Both the position numbers and the translations under genes were made by a program. A stretch of 64,000 nt of DNA from Cytophaga aurantiaca DSM 3654 (GTDB lineage: Bacteria > Bacteroidota > Bacteroidia > Cytophagales > Cytophagaceae), in contig NZ_KB903643.1 of the NCBI RefSeq assembly GCF_000379725.1, positions 124,001 through 188,000 on the forward strand. The letters run 5' to 3'. The first letter of the stretch is position 1. Each line of letters opens with the position of its first letter. Positions 17,652 through 26,099 of this stretch are shown here, piece by piece. The notes below the pieces were generated by a model that did no database searches, was not told the DNA's origin, and was given only the letters and a program-made list of their open reading frames with translations.

Positions 17652-18107
17652 ATGAAGACTATTTACTTGCTGACTTGTATACTTATTGGGCTATACAGTT
17701 GTTCAAATGGACAAGCAAAAAATACAGACATTGATTCACCAGACTCTATTGTTAAAATTGAAATGAACCTGAGTGCATTTGGAGTGGAGTCTGACGACTT
17801 TCCTTCAATTGATGTGAAGATCGACTTTGTCAACGGTACAAGCACTTGTGTGAAGTCATTTTATGATCCTGCACATGAAGGTTCGACGTACTCCTTAACG
17901 AAAAGTGAAATGGATGCAATACTGAAATTGCTTAAGATTTCCGATCTTGAAAAACTTAAAAAAGAGTATACAACGAATAGGTCAGATCAGCCAAGATCAA
18001 AGACAAAGATTTATACTACTAAAAAAATATTTACTATTGACGATTACGGATTTGAAGGAGAGTATCCGTTACAGGAACTTTATAAAATTGTATATAGAAT
18101 TGACTAA
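17652..18107 (+). CDS. Putative lipoprotein of unknown function
   Basis: 151 residues from the ATG at 17652. The frame extends upstream to 17619, but only the internal start gives a lipoprotein signal (MKTIYLLTCILIGLYSC, lipobox LYSC), so it is preferred. The mature part is acidic and soluble: a strand-rich first half (VKIEMNLSAFGVESDDF, IDVKIDFVNGTSTCVK) and a helical LTKSEMDAILKLLKISDLEKLKKEY segment. The ending (KIYTTKKIFTIDDYG) looks like a small beta-sheet. Function unknown. It begins one base after the preceding lipoprotein gene stops. Confidence 0.7.
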   Translation: MKTIYLLTCILIGLYSCSNGQAKNTDIDSPDSIVKIEMNLSAFGVESDDFPSIDVKIDFVNGTSTCVKSFYDPAHEGSTYSLTKSEMDAILKLLKISDLEKLKKEYTTNRSDQPRSKTKIYTTKKIFTIDDYGFEGEYPLQELYKIVYRID

Positions 18108-18136
18108 TTACTAATTTAAAATACGTTAATTAAAAT

Positions 18137-18655
18137 ATGCTTTTAACTGAAAAACAAAAAAACAGAATTCATACAAACCTTGCATCCGGAAATTTTAATG
18201 TACCTGCTGAAGTTCAGCATTTGGTTGAACAAGGATTTTCTGAAGGTGAAGCAGCTCTGAAAATAAAAGAAGAAATAGGTGCGTACAGACAGAGACTTTT
18301 TGATCAAAAAATAGAAAAAGAAAAAGGAGAGGAATATGAAAAGCTTGCATATGCTCTTGTAGTAATGGTTGCAATTCTCGGTCCGATTATGGGCATTGGT
18401 TCTTTTGTGTGGTATTTAGCTGCGTGTGCCATTGCAGGTGGTATCGGCTATTGGGCGTTTAAAGATAAACCACTTGCCGGTTTGGCAGGATCTATATGTG
18501 CTGTTATTATGCTACCTCCAATTTATGAATGGTATGTGTCGGGTAGGGAAAGCATCATTAAAATAGAAATGTTAATCCCGGTTGGATTAGCATTAGTACC
18601 ATCTTATTTGGTTGGTTACCTCGTTTATATAACTTTTTATTCAAATAAAAATTAA
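18137..18655 (+). CDS. Membrane protein of unknown function
   Basis: 172 residues. The first 65 form a soluble helical region (EKQKNRIHTNLASGNFNVP, AEVQHLVEQGFSEGEAALKI). About four transmembrane helices follow (LAYALVVMVAILGPIMGIG; VWYLAACAIAGGIGYWAF; LAGLAGSICAVIMLPPIYEW; MLIPVGLALVPSYLVGYLVY). No enzymatic signature is visible. The gene is only 8 bp upstream of another small membrane protein gene, suggesting an operon. Confidence 0.72.
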   Translation: MLLTEKQKNRIHTNLASGNFNVPAEVQHLVEQGFSEGEAALKIKEEIGAYRQRLFDQKIEKEKGEEYEKLAYALVVMVAILGPIMGIGSFVWYLAACAIAGGIGYWAFKDKPLAGLAGSICAVIMLPPIYEWYVSGRESIIKIEMLIPVGLALVPSYLVGYLVYITFYSNKN

Positions 18656-18662
18656 ACAACAC

Positions 18663-19148
18663 ATGGCTACAAATCACATATTTAATGAAAAGCTTAAAAG
18701 ATTCGAACCAATAGAAACCTCTTGTCAATTTTGTAATAAACGTTCTTCGGATAAAATGGACAGAAACTATTTTGTGCCCGTGTTTCGTGAAGAGGATCGG
18801 ACAGATATCATCGTATACAGTTCGGTTAAGTTTAAAAAAGTTTTAATCGGAATTCCCAGATGTACCCAATGTTTTGTGATTCATCAAAAAAGTGTTTATA
18901 ACAGCTGGATCATAAGCGTACTGACGGGTATTGTGTGTTCCGTTTTAGGGTTTGTATTTTTGGGTTTATATGGAGTTTTTGTTTTGATCCCGGCGTTTGT
19001 TTTGTCCATAGTAGCACCCATGCTTATAGATTCTGTATTGATTCGAAAGAAAGGCATATTGACACCGAAAGATGGCGCTATGAAAGATCCATTGGTTCAG
19101 GATTTGGTGATTTCAGGATGGTCCCTGAATCAGCCATCTCCGAGATAG
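18663..19148 (+). CDS. Membrane protein with N-terminal CxxC motif, unknown function
   Basis: 161 residues. An N-terminal soluble part contains CQFCNK and later PRCTQCF, two CxxC pairs that could bind zinc. Two transmembrane helices follow (WIISVLTGIVCSVLGFVFLG and LYGVFVLIPAFVLSIVAPML), then a short C-terminal tail. The upstream small membrane gene ends 7 bp before it. A decayed repeat follows (19186-19225). Function unknown. Confidence 0.7.
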   Translation: MATNHIFNEKLKRFEPIETSCQFCNKRSSDKMDRNYFVPVFREEDRTDIIVYSSVKFKKVLIGIPRCTQCFVIHQKSVYNSWIISVLTGIVCSVLGFVFLGLYGVFVLIPAFVLSIVAPMLIDSVLIRKKGILTPKDGAMKDPLVQDLVISGWSLNQPSPR

Positions 19149-19185
19149 AGTTGCATTTCCATGCACCCTTTTTCCTAAGCTCTGA

Positions 19186-19225
19186 AGTTCGCCGTGGTTA
19201 TGCCTTTACGGCCAACCACCAATTA
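19186..19225 (+). repeat. GAAGTTCgCCG repeat, copy of 15805-15845
   Basis: GAAGTTCGCCGTGGTTATG, then CTTTACGGCCAACCACCAA, corresponds to 15805-15845 and to the outer flank of the REP near 9847-9880. It marks another junction between small genes. Confidence 0.5.
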
Positions 19226-19244
19226 TAATTCAAAAACATCGGAC

Positions 19245-19709
19245 ATGAAAAATAAAGTAGTATTCGTTCTTCTGATTCTCCCTCTGATCTTTAGCTCATG
19301 GACAACAGATACAAAAGATCATCTGAATGCGAATTCCTGGAACATCAGTATTGGTGAAAATGTATTGTTGGCTTCCTGGAAAAATAATAAGATGGGAGAT
19401 GTTGCAATTTTTGATAAAACAAAATTTAAATCTACAGATACATTATTCGCAGGACGTTTTATCTGCGGTTCTCTTGGACAACCTACCGTGACAACAATGG
19501 AAATAAAAAATTATAAAAATGAAGTTATTAAAAAAGTTGTAAACAAGAATTATCGTCGCTGGGGAACAACAGCATATGTACCCCTGTCGCAGATTGTTAA
19601 TTTAACTGACTTCAAATCCGGACAAACAATAAGCATCTTTTTAACAATTGATTTTCTGGACGGCGAAAGTGCTCAACCGATGTTGCTTGGGAGTCTGAAG
19701 GTAAAGTAA
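19245..19709 (+). CDS. Exported protein of unknown function
   Basis: 154 residues from the ATG at 19245; the longer frame from 19194 reads through the repeat and is not credible. The signal peptide is MKNKVVFVLLILPLIFSSWT. The mature part is strand-rich (WNISIGENVLLASWKNNK, TVTTMEIKNYKNEVIKKVVN, GQTISIFLTIDFLDGE) and may be an immunoglobulin-like fold. No cysteine, lipobox or catalytic motif is evident. Function unknown. Confidence 0.68.
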   Translation: MKNKVVFVLLILPLIFSSWTTDTKDHLNANSWNISIGENVLLASWKNNKMGDVAIFDKTKFKSTDTLFAGRFICGSLGQPTVTTMEIKNYKNEVIKKVVNKNYRRWGTTAYVPLSQIVNLTDFKSGQTISIFLTIDFLDGESAQPMLLGSLKVK

Positions 19710-19862
19710 GCTTTATTTATAGTACTATGGGAGTTCAATCAGAAATAAATAATTAAAATGAAAATGTTGATTGAGAATTTCCTGAATGAGGATTCTGAAT
19801 TGAAATAATTTTTGATAGTTAGTTGGTTAAGCGGTGTCAATCAGATTGAAAAATATAATACT

Positions 19863-20360
19863 ATGAGATATTTATATACATTAATAATTATCATTTTAAT
19901 TGGATGTGAAACGAAACAACAAGGATATTCGGACTTAGATTTATTATATTCGGATTTTGTGAAAGTGTTAAAATCAAATAACGAAGATGATTTGAAACAA
20001 TATTGTTATAAGATTACTCCAGATGTAGGGACAATAGATTATATGAAAAAAAATAATTTTTCATATCGGGGTTTATTGGAACAAATAAATAATTCAAAAG
20101 ATAGTATAGATAAAAAACAAGAAATATATTTCCAACAAATCTCTCAATACAAACAAAATCTAATACTTACGCATCAATTGAATGATCTAACATATATTGG
20201 TAGAGAAAGAGAAGATGAAGAAATGTTGTATAAAGATTTAAACATAATGATAACAGAAACATTTATAAAGATGCGTTCAGGAAATGATACAATACAATTT
20301 AAGTTAGGTGAAATGCTAAGGATTGATGGTGTTTGGAAAACTTTTACAGAACCTAGATAA
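19863..20360 (+). CDS. Putative lipoprotein of unknown function
   Basis: 165 residues from the ATG at 19863, where MRYLYTLIIIILIGC gives a lipobox (LIGC); upstream codons back to 19812 are non-coding in character. The mature protein is helical and charged (SDLDLLYSDFVKVLKSNN, RGLLEQINNSKDSIDKKQE) and ends in IQFKLGEMLRIDGVWKTF, the type of strand that closes NTF2-like or DUF-type lipoproteins. Coding bases are more AT-rich than neighbours. Function unknown. Confidence 0.7.
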   Translation: MRYLYTLIIIILIGCETKQQGYSDLDLLYSDFVKVLKSNNEDDLKQYCYKITPDVGTIDYMKKNNFSYRGLLEQINNSKDSIDKKQEIYFQQISQYKQNLILTHQLNDLTYIGREREDEEMLYKDLNIMITETFIKMRSGNDTIQFKLGEMLRIDGVWKTFTEPR

Positions 20361-20377
20361 TGTTAATTATGTAATCA

Positions 20378-20427
20378 GCTCTTCGGAATTTGTAATTCCG
20401 AAGTCAGATATAAAGGATTTGTAATCC
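20378..20427. repeat. CTTCGGAATTT hairpin repeat, copy at 20.4 kb
   Basis: AGCTCTTCGGAATTTGTAA opens a stem that closes with ATTCCGAAG (20381-20403), followed by a second hairpin GGATTtgtAATCC. Related hairpins occur at 55159, 58129, 59752 and 63591. Confidence 0.75.
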
Positions 20428-20440
20428 TGTTGCAGTGGGC

Positions 20441-20469
20441 TGTTGGCCGCTGGCACAACAGCGAGTTGA
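20441..20469 (+). repeat. TGTTGGCC-family REP, copy 4
   Basis: TGTTGGCC-gct-GGCACAACAG followed by CGAGTTGA, directly after the CTTCGGAATTT-type hairpin. Downstream TACCAACATAAG matches the flank of copy 3. Confidence 0.85.
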
Positions 20470-20535
20470 GTAGTGATTAGGGTAGATAGGTAATTACCAA
20501 CATAAGTTAGAATTGTCATTAAGCACAGATAAACA

Positions 20536-20907
20536 ATGGAAATAACATTACAGATCATTTTAAGTCTCGTTGCATTGATATGTTTCACAGTAGGTACAAA
20601 CCAACTGCTAAAAGGTGCAGCAGGTTTTTTACCTGAAACTATTCCGCCTCAACCGGCTTTAGATAATCCATTTCGGTTTTTGAGTGCCATGTTTTTAAGT
20701 TTTTCTTTTTTATTGATCTGGGTTGTCATTCACATTCATGAAGTACACGATCTTATTTATTTTATAGGTATTGTTGTCAGTTTTGCCGGTTTAGGTAGAT
20801 TGTATTCCAGAATAAAAATTGGTTCTGCAGGAACGTATTTGTATTATGTAATGTGGTTTGAAATTGTTCTGGGTATTGGTATTATGGTGCTGCAATATTT
20901 CAGATAA
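20536..20907 (+). CDS. DUF4345-like four-TM membrane protein
   Basis: 123 residues with four hydrophobic helices: IILSLVALICFTVGTNQLL, FLSAMFLSFSFLLIWVVIH, LIYFIGIVVSFAGLGRLYS and YYVMWFEIVLGIGIMVLQY. The order and the loop features (GTNQLLKGAAGFLP; NPFRFLSAMF; GLGRLYSRIKIG) fit the DUF4345 family of small membrane proteins of unknown function. It follows a REP and precedes an NTF2-like gene by 30 bp, so the two may form a two-gene cassette. Confidence 0.75.
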   Translation: MEITLQIILSLVALICFTVGTNQLLKGAAGFLPETIPPQPALDNPFRFLSAMFLSFSFLLIWVVIHIHEVHDLIYFIGIVVSFAGLGRLYSRIKIGSAGTYLYYVMWFEIVLGIGIMVLQYFR

Positions 20908-20937
20908 AGAATTGACTGTATATAATTGAAATATAAA

Positions 20938-21279
20938 ATGAAAGACACAGATATTGAAAAAGTCATCCGTCAACTTATCAAAGCTCTAAACGCATTTGAT
21001 GTAAAAACGGCACTTACATTATTCGCAGCAGATGCAGTGATTGATGACATTTCAGTAGGAGAAACATTTAGAAATAAATCCGGTGTGCGTCACTATCTCG
21101 AGAAGTTTTTTGTTGGTTACAATACGGTAACTAAATTGGAGTCTCTGGAAATTATTAGTAGTAAACAGGCCAATGCACAGGTTGATTTTACCGGCAATTT
21201 CGGACATGAGACCGGTGCCTTGAATGTACTCATTAATGCCGATGGACTTATTATAGGGATTGATGCACATTTAGATTAA
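20938..21279 (+). CDS. NTF2-like/SnoaL-like domain protein
   Basis: 113 residues from the ATG at 20938 (a TTG at 20926 would add four residues). The helix-plus-curved-sheet pattern is typical of the SnoaL/NTF2 cone fold: ALNAFDVKTALTLFAADAV, SVGETFRNKSGVRHYLEKFF, then strands AQVDFTGNFGHE and GALNVLINADGLIIGIDAHLD. Members are cyclases, isomerases or small-ligand binders; no definite catalytic dyad can be assigned here. Cytoplasmic. Probably co-transcribed with the DUF4345-like gene. Confidence 0.78.
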   Translation: MKDTDIEKVIRQLIKALNAFDVKTALTLFAADAVIDDISVGETFRNKSGVRHYLEKFFVGYNTVTKLESLEIISSKQANAQVDFTGNFGHETGALNVLINADGLIIGIDAHLD

Positions 21280-21335
21280 GGCTAATGTATAACCTTTGAA
21301 TATTATTGAACAACATATTAATAAATGAAACAATT

Positions 21336-21842
21336 ATGAAAAAGTCAGCTTATCTAATTGTATCTATTTCATTGCTCATTTTTATTTCTTCCTTTCAACA
21401 GAAAAAAGAAATCATTCAAGGCGATCTGTATTTTGGTTTTTTTCGATTTGGAAGTTTTTATAACCAGCCGGACAGTGTAGTGAATGCCTTTAAAATATAT
21501 GCAGATACCGTTGACCGAACGAATATACGAGACTTGGATAAATTGGTATTAGAAATGTATGATACCTTAAAGAAGGAGAATTTATTATTCAATCCTTTTA
21601 TTGAGTTGTATATGGGCAATGACTCAATCATCAAATTATATCTTGCTAAATCAGATTACGATAAAATAAAAATATATAAACGAAAAGAATTACAAGATCA
21701 TAATAAAAAAGTCAGAATAGAAGCGGAAGCCAGATACCTGGGCAATGGCATGTTTGTGTGTGAAAAACTTATTTCAGTTAAGAAGGTTCATGGAGATACA
21801 TTTCAGACTCAAAGTAAATTTAAAATAGAAGACTATTATTAA
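21336..21842 (+). CDS. Exported protein of unknown function
   Basis: 168 residues from the ATG at 21336, giving a signal peptide (KKSAYLIVSISLLIFISSF, then QQKKE). The upstream TTG extension to 21306 is less likely. The mature protein is mixed helix and strand with a charged middle (DTVDRTNIRDLDKLVLEMY, KSDYDKIKIYKRKELQDH) and ends with strands. No motif is recognised. It is followed by a broken gene remnant. Confidence 0.68.
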   Translation: MKKSAYLIVSISLLIFISSFQQKKEIIQGDLYFGFFRFGSFYNQPDSVVNAFKIYADTVDRTNIRDLDKLVLEMYDTLKKENLLFNPFIELYMGNDSIIKLYLAKSDYDKIKIYKRKELQDHNKKVRIEAEARYLGNGMFVCEKLISVKKVHGDTFQTQSKFKIEDYY

Positions 21843-21863
21843 ATCATAAGATAAACAATACGA

Positions 21864-22043
21864 ATGGAATTCTTTCCTATAAAATCATTGCTTATGGACA
21901 ACCCTATGGAACTATTTTAAGAAGTAATCTGGGTCAACAATCATAAAATTGCAATCAAAACAAGTACAAGAGAGGATAATAAAATCACTAAAAAGATGGA
22001 TGAAAAGATTCGTTATGAAGTTGCTGAAATTCCTCTGAAATAA
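21864..22043 (+). pseudogene. Small gene remnant with an in-frame stop
   Basis: From ATG 21864 the frame reads MEFFPIKSLLMDNPMELF, then TAA at codon 19, then a protein-like continuation (EVIWVNNHKIAIKTSTRED to KKMDEKIRYEVAEIPLK) ending at 22041-22043. The good composition on both sides of the stop suggests a recently broken small gene or gene end. The rest of the 345-bp gap to the next gene shows nothing clear. Confidence 0.45.
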
Positions 22044-22187
22044 TAAAAAGCTTAATATTAATGGCTTTCGTTGCTATACTATGTTATTGAATTATTAAGA
22101 AATAAATTGCCCTGAGAAGTCTTTCGGATTATTTTTTACATTTGATTATTGAGTTAAATGATTCTTCATACATCAAAATCTAAAATC

Positions 22188-22592
22188 ATGAAAAGAATAT
22201 TTTTAGTACTGTTTATTTGTGTATTTTTTTCCTGCAAAAAAGAGGACGTTAAAGTTAATGAAGAGTCTCCTTTAATAGGCCAATGGGATAGCTATTATTA
22301 CATTTGGGGCAACCAAAGTACTGGCACGAGTTCTCCAGCATACAATGTGTTATTCAATTACGAACAAGGTTTTGAAATTTTTACGGATAAAACCTATGTA
22401 TCTCGATATATTTCAGCACATACTGATTTAAATCCAGGCACATGGCAAAGTGTAGGAGACTCAATTACCTTTACACATATTAATATTGATGGCAATAAGG
22501 AAGCGCTTACTTTTGCTATTACTAAGGTTGATAAAAGTGAGCTGATTATGAAAAGAAAGGATGGTTTGTCTATCTATTTAAAAAAGAATTAA
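22188..22592 (+). CDS. Putative lipoprotein, lipocalin-like
   Basis: 134 residues from the ATG at 22188, where MKRIFLVLFICVFFSC gives a lipobox (FFSC); the longer frame from 22158 has no signal. The mature part (SPLIGQWDSYYYIW; FEIFTDKTYVSRYISAH; GTWQSVGDSITFTHINIDG; TFAITKVDKSELIMKRKDG) follows the small lipocalin-like pattern of Bacteroidetes lipoproteins, with GxW at the first strand. Ligand unknown. It is convergent with the metallopeptidase gene, three bases apart, and closes the + strand accessory block. Confidence 0.78.
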   Translation: MKRIFLVLFICVFFSCKKEDVKVNEESPLIGQWDSYYYIWGNQSTGTSSPAYNVLFNYEQGFEIFTDKTYVSRYISAHTDLNPGTWQSVGDSITFTHINIDGNKEALTFAITKVDKSELIMKRKDGLSIYLKKN

Positions 22593-22595
22593 TAC

Positions 22596-23651
22596 TTACT
22601 GTACCGTGCGATTTACCTTGCATACATCGTGTATAAACGATAATTTTTCTACAACTTTTTCAGAGATCACAAATGGATAGAAGTCTGGGTGACCCATACT
22701 GCGATTCAGATTATTCACCATAAAAGTTAAGGGAACCCACAGATCAAATAATTTCTTGAAATCGGCAACTGTATAAGGATCTACATTAATTGAAGTTGTA
22801 GTATTTGCTGTATTTAATCCGGCACCAAATGAATAAGCTGTTTCAAGTGTATCCATGATGTGCATGTAATGCGCCCAGGATTCGGCCCAGTCTTCCCATG
22901 GATGTGCAGATGAATACACGCTGATGAATTGATCTTGCCAATTGTTGTTCGGAGTTGAATTGTAATACTGCTCTAGTGCCTGATCGTAATCGACTGTTTC
23001 GTCACCAAATATTCTTCGGAACTGATTCAGCAGCGGACTGTTTTTGATCAGTTGATCCCAATAGTAATGTCCGATCTCATGACGGAAATGCCCAAGCAGT
23101 GTCCGGTATTTTTCTCCAAGATCAAGTTTATGTTTGGTGCGTTGGGCTTCATCCGCTTCATCAATATTTAAAGTAATAACACCCAGATCATGGCCGGTCA
23201 TTATTTTTTCTTCCGGATTGGAAGAAAGATCAACCATGAAATCGAATGCAATACCATCAATACTTTCATTTATTTTTTTTCGAATCGGTAAATTCAATCG
23301 CAGTAAAGCATACACAAGTCGATGTTTTGCAGATTCTATTTTATCCCAGCGTTCTTTATTTTCTGGATTAATCAAAGGCGGGATGGTTCTGTTTAAATCA
23401 CACGCAATGCAATAGGTGAAAATGCTATTTGCCGGAAGGAGCCAGTTACAATTTCCTTGTTGCGCATTCAAACAATATTTATAGGTGTTGTTTGTTTTTA
23501 TATTGACATGTATAGGGCCGGTTGGTTTTTTTTGAAGTGTAATCATAGATAATTGAAGACTATCAAAACCAACGGACTGACTGCATTTCAAGCAAACCGT
23601 ATTTTCAAAGTATAATGCGTTGTTGCAATTGCTGCAAAAATATAGTTTCAT
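22596..23651 (-). CDS. Zinc-ribbon metallopeptidase-like protein, copy 1
   Basis: 351 residues from the ATG at 23651. The open frame extends to 23723, but the paralogue next door begins at the matching MKLxxCxNCNN. An N-terminal zinc ribbon (CSNCNNALYFENTVCLKC) and a second cysteine set (CLNAQQGNCNW; YCIACD) precede a gluzincin-like core with HEIGHYYWD and, downstream, WEDWAESWAHYMH as likely third ligand. This layout fits the putative zinc-binding metallopeptidase family (Peptidase_Mx type). No signal peptide, so cytoplasmic. The substrate is unknown. It lacks the C-terminal tail of copy 2. Confidence 0.82.
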   Translation of the reverse strand: MKLYFCSNCNNALYFENTVCLKCSQSVGFDSLQLSMITLQKKPTGPIHVNIKTNNTYKYCLNAQQGNCNWLLPANSIFTYCIACDLNRTIPPLINPENKERWDKIESAKHRLVYALLRLNLPIRKKINESIDGIAFDFMVDLSSNPEEKIMTGHDLGVITLNIDEADEAQRTKHKLDLGEKYRTLLGHFRHEIGHYYWDQLIKNSPLLNQFRRIFGDETVDYDQALEQYYNSTPNNNWQDQFISVYSSAHPWEDWAESWAHYMHIMDTLETAYSFGAGLNTANTTTSINVDPYTVADFKKLFDLWVPLTFMVNNLNRSMGHPDFYPFVISEKVVEKLSFIHDVCKVNRTVQ

Positions 23652-23788
23652 AAGATGTACAAAGGATATAGTATACTCATATTCGGGGGATAATAGTATA
23701 TATGCAAAGTAGCAGTAAAACAAGGAATTATGTTTTACACAAAAAGTAAAAATGATTATATATTTATAAGATTTGGTTTATAATAAAA

Positions 23789-23810
23789 AACCTCGGTGAG
23801 TGCCGAGGTT
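23789..23810 (-). terminator. Rho-independent terminator of metallopeptidase copy 2
   Basis: AACCTCGG (23789-23796) and CCGAGGTT (23803-23810) pair around a 6-base loop. On the - strand a T run follows, 30 bp past the stop of the gene at 23840. It may also insulate copy 1. Confidence 0.85.
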
Positions 23811-23839
23811 TTAAATTGTATAGCTGTTGTTTACAACGA

Positions 23840-25084
23840 TTATTTTTTACCAAATAGAGATGATAGTATTCCAGGTGTCTTTGATTCGTTGGCTTGTGTA
23901 CCTCCTTGTGTTTGTGATTGTATTTGCTTTTGCGGTGCTTGGATCGCTTCTTCGGCAGCCTTTTGAATCTGGTCTGCAGCAATGGTTGCTTTTTCTTTAT
24001 CTGTAAGAGTACCATCTGTACTTTCATCAACCATACGATGCTTTTTACAGATCTTATGGATAAAGGAAAGTTTTTCTATAATCTCTTCTGAAATTACAAA
24101 AGGATAAAACTCCGGATGCCCCATACTTCTGCTGAGTGCATTTACAGCGAATCCCAAAGGTACCCACATATTAAAAATGTCAACGAATTTTTTTATTTCG
24201 TAAGGGTTTGAAATTTTAGGAGCAGTAATATTTCTACCTTGCAACGAATCTGTATCCAGCTGAATACCAAAATTAAATGCCGTTTCAATGGTATCCATCA
24301 AGTGCATATAATGCGCCCACGATTCCGCCCAATCTTCCCAAGGGTGAGAAGTTGCATAAATGCTGATATAATGATTGCTGGTATTTTTATTCGGATTGCT
24401 GTAATAAGCCCGAAGCGATTGCTCGTAACTTACCATTTCATTTCCGAAAAGTTCACGGAATTTTTTTAGCTGTTTTGGATTATTTTTAATCAACACATCC
24501 CAATAGTAGTGACCGATCTCATGTCTGAAATGTCCCAATAAGGTTCTGTATTTTTCGTTTAGATCGTATTTGTGTTTTGCACGTTCAGCCTCATCCGCTT
24601 CTTTGATATTGATTGTGATCAAGCCGGATTGATGCCCTGTCATTACGCTTTTCGCATGATTGTCGGCCGTAAAGTCAAATGCAATACCTTCAATACCATT
24701 GCCGATTTTCTTTTTAATGGGTAATTGAAGTTTTAACAACGAATAAACCAAACGGTGCTTTGCGATTTCGATTTTGTGCCAACGTTCTCTGTTCTGTGCA
24801 GTTGCAAGAGGAGGGATGGTTCTGTTCAATTCACAAGCCACGCAGAATGCTGGAGTATGTGTCGAAGGAATTAGCCAGTTGCATGTTGCCTCTTGTGCAT
24901 TCTGACAATACTTGTAAGTTTTTTTTGTATGAATATCTGTATAAAATGCATCGCTTTTATTTTTTTGAAGTGTAAGCATGCTTAATTGTGTGCTATCAAA
25001 ACCGATGGGATTCTGACAGCTCAGGCAAACACTATTTTCAAAGTACAAGGTGTTGTTGCAGTTTTTACAGATAAACAATTTCAT
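23840..25084 (-). CDS. Zinc-ribbon metallopeptidase-like protein, copy 2
   Basis: 414 residues, closely similar to its neighbour at 22596. It has the same zinc ribbon (CKNCNNTLYFENSVCLSC), the same ACELNRTIPPL segment, HEIGHYYWD and WEDWAESWAHYMH. It adds a C-terminal Gln/Ala/Lys-rich tail (about the last 65 residues, e.g. QIQKAAEEAIQAPQKQIQ) ending PGILSSLFGKK. The tandem pair arose by duplication. The tail could mediate targeting or protein contacts. It has its own terminator, so the two copies are separate units. No toxin, phage or secretion genes adjoin. Confidence 0.85.
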   Translation of the reverse strand: MKLFICKNCNNTLYFENSVCLSCQNPIGFDSTQLSMLTLQKNKSDAFYTDIHTKKTYKYCQNAQEATCNWLIPSTHTPAFCVACELNRTIPPLATAQNRERWHKIEIAKHRLVYSLLKLQLPIKKKIGNGIEGIAFDFTADNHAKSVMTGHQSGLITINIKEADEAERAKHKYDLNEKYRTLLGHFRHEIGHYYWDVLIKNNPKQLKKFRELFGNEMVSYEQSLRAYYSNPNKNTSNHYISIYATSHPWEDWAESWAHYMHLMDTIETAFNFGIQLDTDSLQGRNITAPKISNPYEIKKFVDIFNMWVPLGFAVNALSRSMGHPEFYPFVISEEIIEKLSFIHKICKKHRMVDESTDGTLTDKEKATIAADQIQKAAEEAIQAPQKQIQSQTQGGTQANESKTPGILSSLFGKK

Positions 25085-25295
25085 CTTGTTACAATCAAAT
25101 AAATAAAATCAGTACAGTTATCTCAGTTAAATTGAAAAATATGCATTATACATTCTTTAAAAGTACCTTAATTCAGGTAAAAAGAAAAGTCAGAAAGCCA
25201 TAGAAGCTTACATAGGACTTATAAAACATATAATTTATTGAATATTTTTATAAAATAGGATTGTTGCATAGGCACAATCATATCTGGTAGGGGAA

Positions 25296-26099
25296 TTATC
25301 CTATGCTGCCAGCAATCCGGTTATACATTTTAGTGAAATCAATTTCTCTGAATTCTCCCAGACGCATACGTTTAGCTGTTTTGAAAGGTACATATCCATG
25401 AATGTTCATATATGCTGTAGCGGTAGTATTATTTATCGGGAATGCAGCATTTTCTTTTGATTGCAATCGCAGATGCATTAATTCAACTCCGGCTTTTGAT
25501 GTGTTTGCTACAATGACTCCTTCATGAAAATCGGGAATATAATATCCTTCTATACGTGCATGTGATACATATACAAACGCAGTTGAAAGATACTTTTCAA
25601 AATGAAAAAATCTGTCCTCACCTGAAACAGATTGATCCAATTGCTTGATCTGTTCATTGTAGGTTTTATTATAAGGAACAATGTTGGAAGAAGGAGCAAA
25701 GGAAGAATCTTTTGTAAAGTTATGATAAAACAGATATTCGGTTTCAGTTTCGAAGCCCAGCTTTTCATAGACGGGTTCGCCAAGAGCCGTTGCTACCAGA
25801 TAAATGGTTTTACATATTCTCGGATCAATGCTTTCGATCAATGAGTCTGTAATATGTTTGCCGATGCCTCTGTTTCTGTAATCCGGATGGACAATGATGT
25901 GTGCGAGCCAGGCTACATCATCGTGTATTATGGTTGTACCAATACCTATGAGTTCATTTGAAATTGTTATTTTAATCGGGTAACAAAAAGACGATGTAGT
26001 ATAAAATTTATAAACAGGAATAACATCCGGCCAGCCTTCGGGTTGAAGGAGCGTGAGAAAGGGAATATCGCTTGATGTGAAGGGCTGGATCTGCATCAT
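25296..26099 (-). CDS. GNAT family N-acetyltransferase with C-terminal extension
   Basis: 267 residues. The N-terminal 140 or so form a GNAT acyl-CoA transferase domain: DVAWLAHIIVHPDYRNRGIG is the acetyl-CoA loop, and GEPVYEKLGFETETEY the closing motif. The remaining half (DQSVSGEDRFFHFEKYLS, ARIEGYYIPDFHEGVIVAN) is a second, degenerate GNAT-like region as in two-domain YjcF/Acetyltransf_18-type proteins. Acyl acceptor unknown. MM at the start leaves a three-base ambiguity. It stands alone, with AT-rich spacers on both sides (25085-25295 shows nothing notable). Confidence 0.82.
   Translation of the reverse strand: MMQIQPFTSSDIPFLTLLQPEGWPDVIPVYKFYTTSSFCYPIKITISNELIGIGTTIIHDDVAWLAHIIVHPDYRNRGIGKHITDSLIESIDPRICKTIYLVATALGEPVYEKLGFETETEYLFYHNFTKDSSFAPSSNIVPYNKTYNEQIKQLDQSVSGEDRFFHFEKYLSTAFVYVSHARIEGYYIPDFHEGVIVANTSKAGVELMHLRLQSKENAAFPINNTTATAYMNIHGYVPFKTAKRMRLGEFREIDFTKMYNRIAGSIG

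Noticed and set aside
9831-20469. Integron attC sites and a classical integron
   Set aside because: The hairpins lack paired RYYYAAC/GTTRRRY core sites at proper spacing and no integron integrase is present in the window; REP elements linked to the RAYT explain them better.
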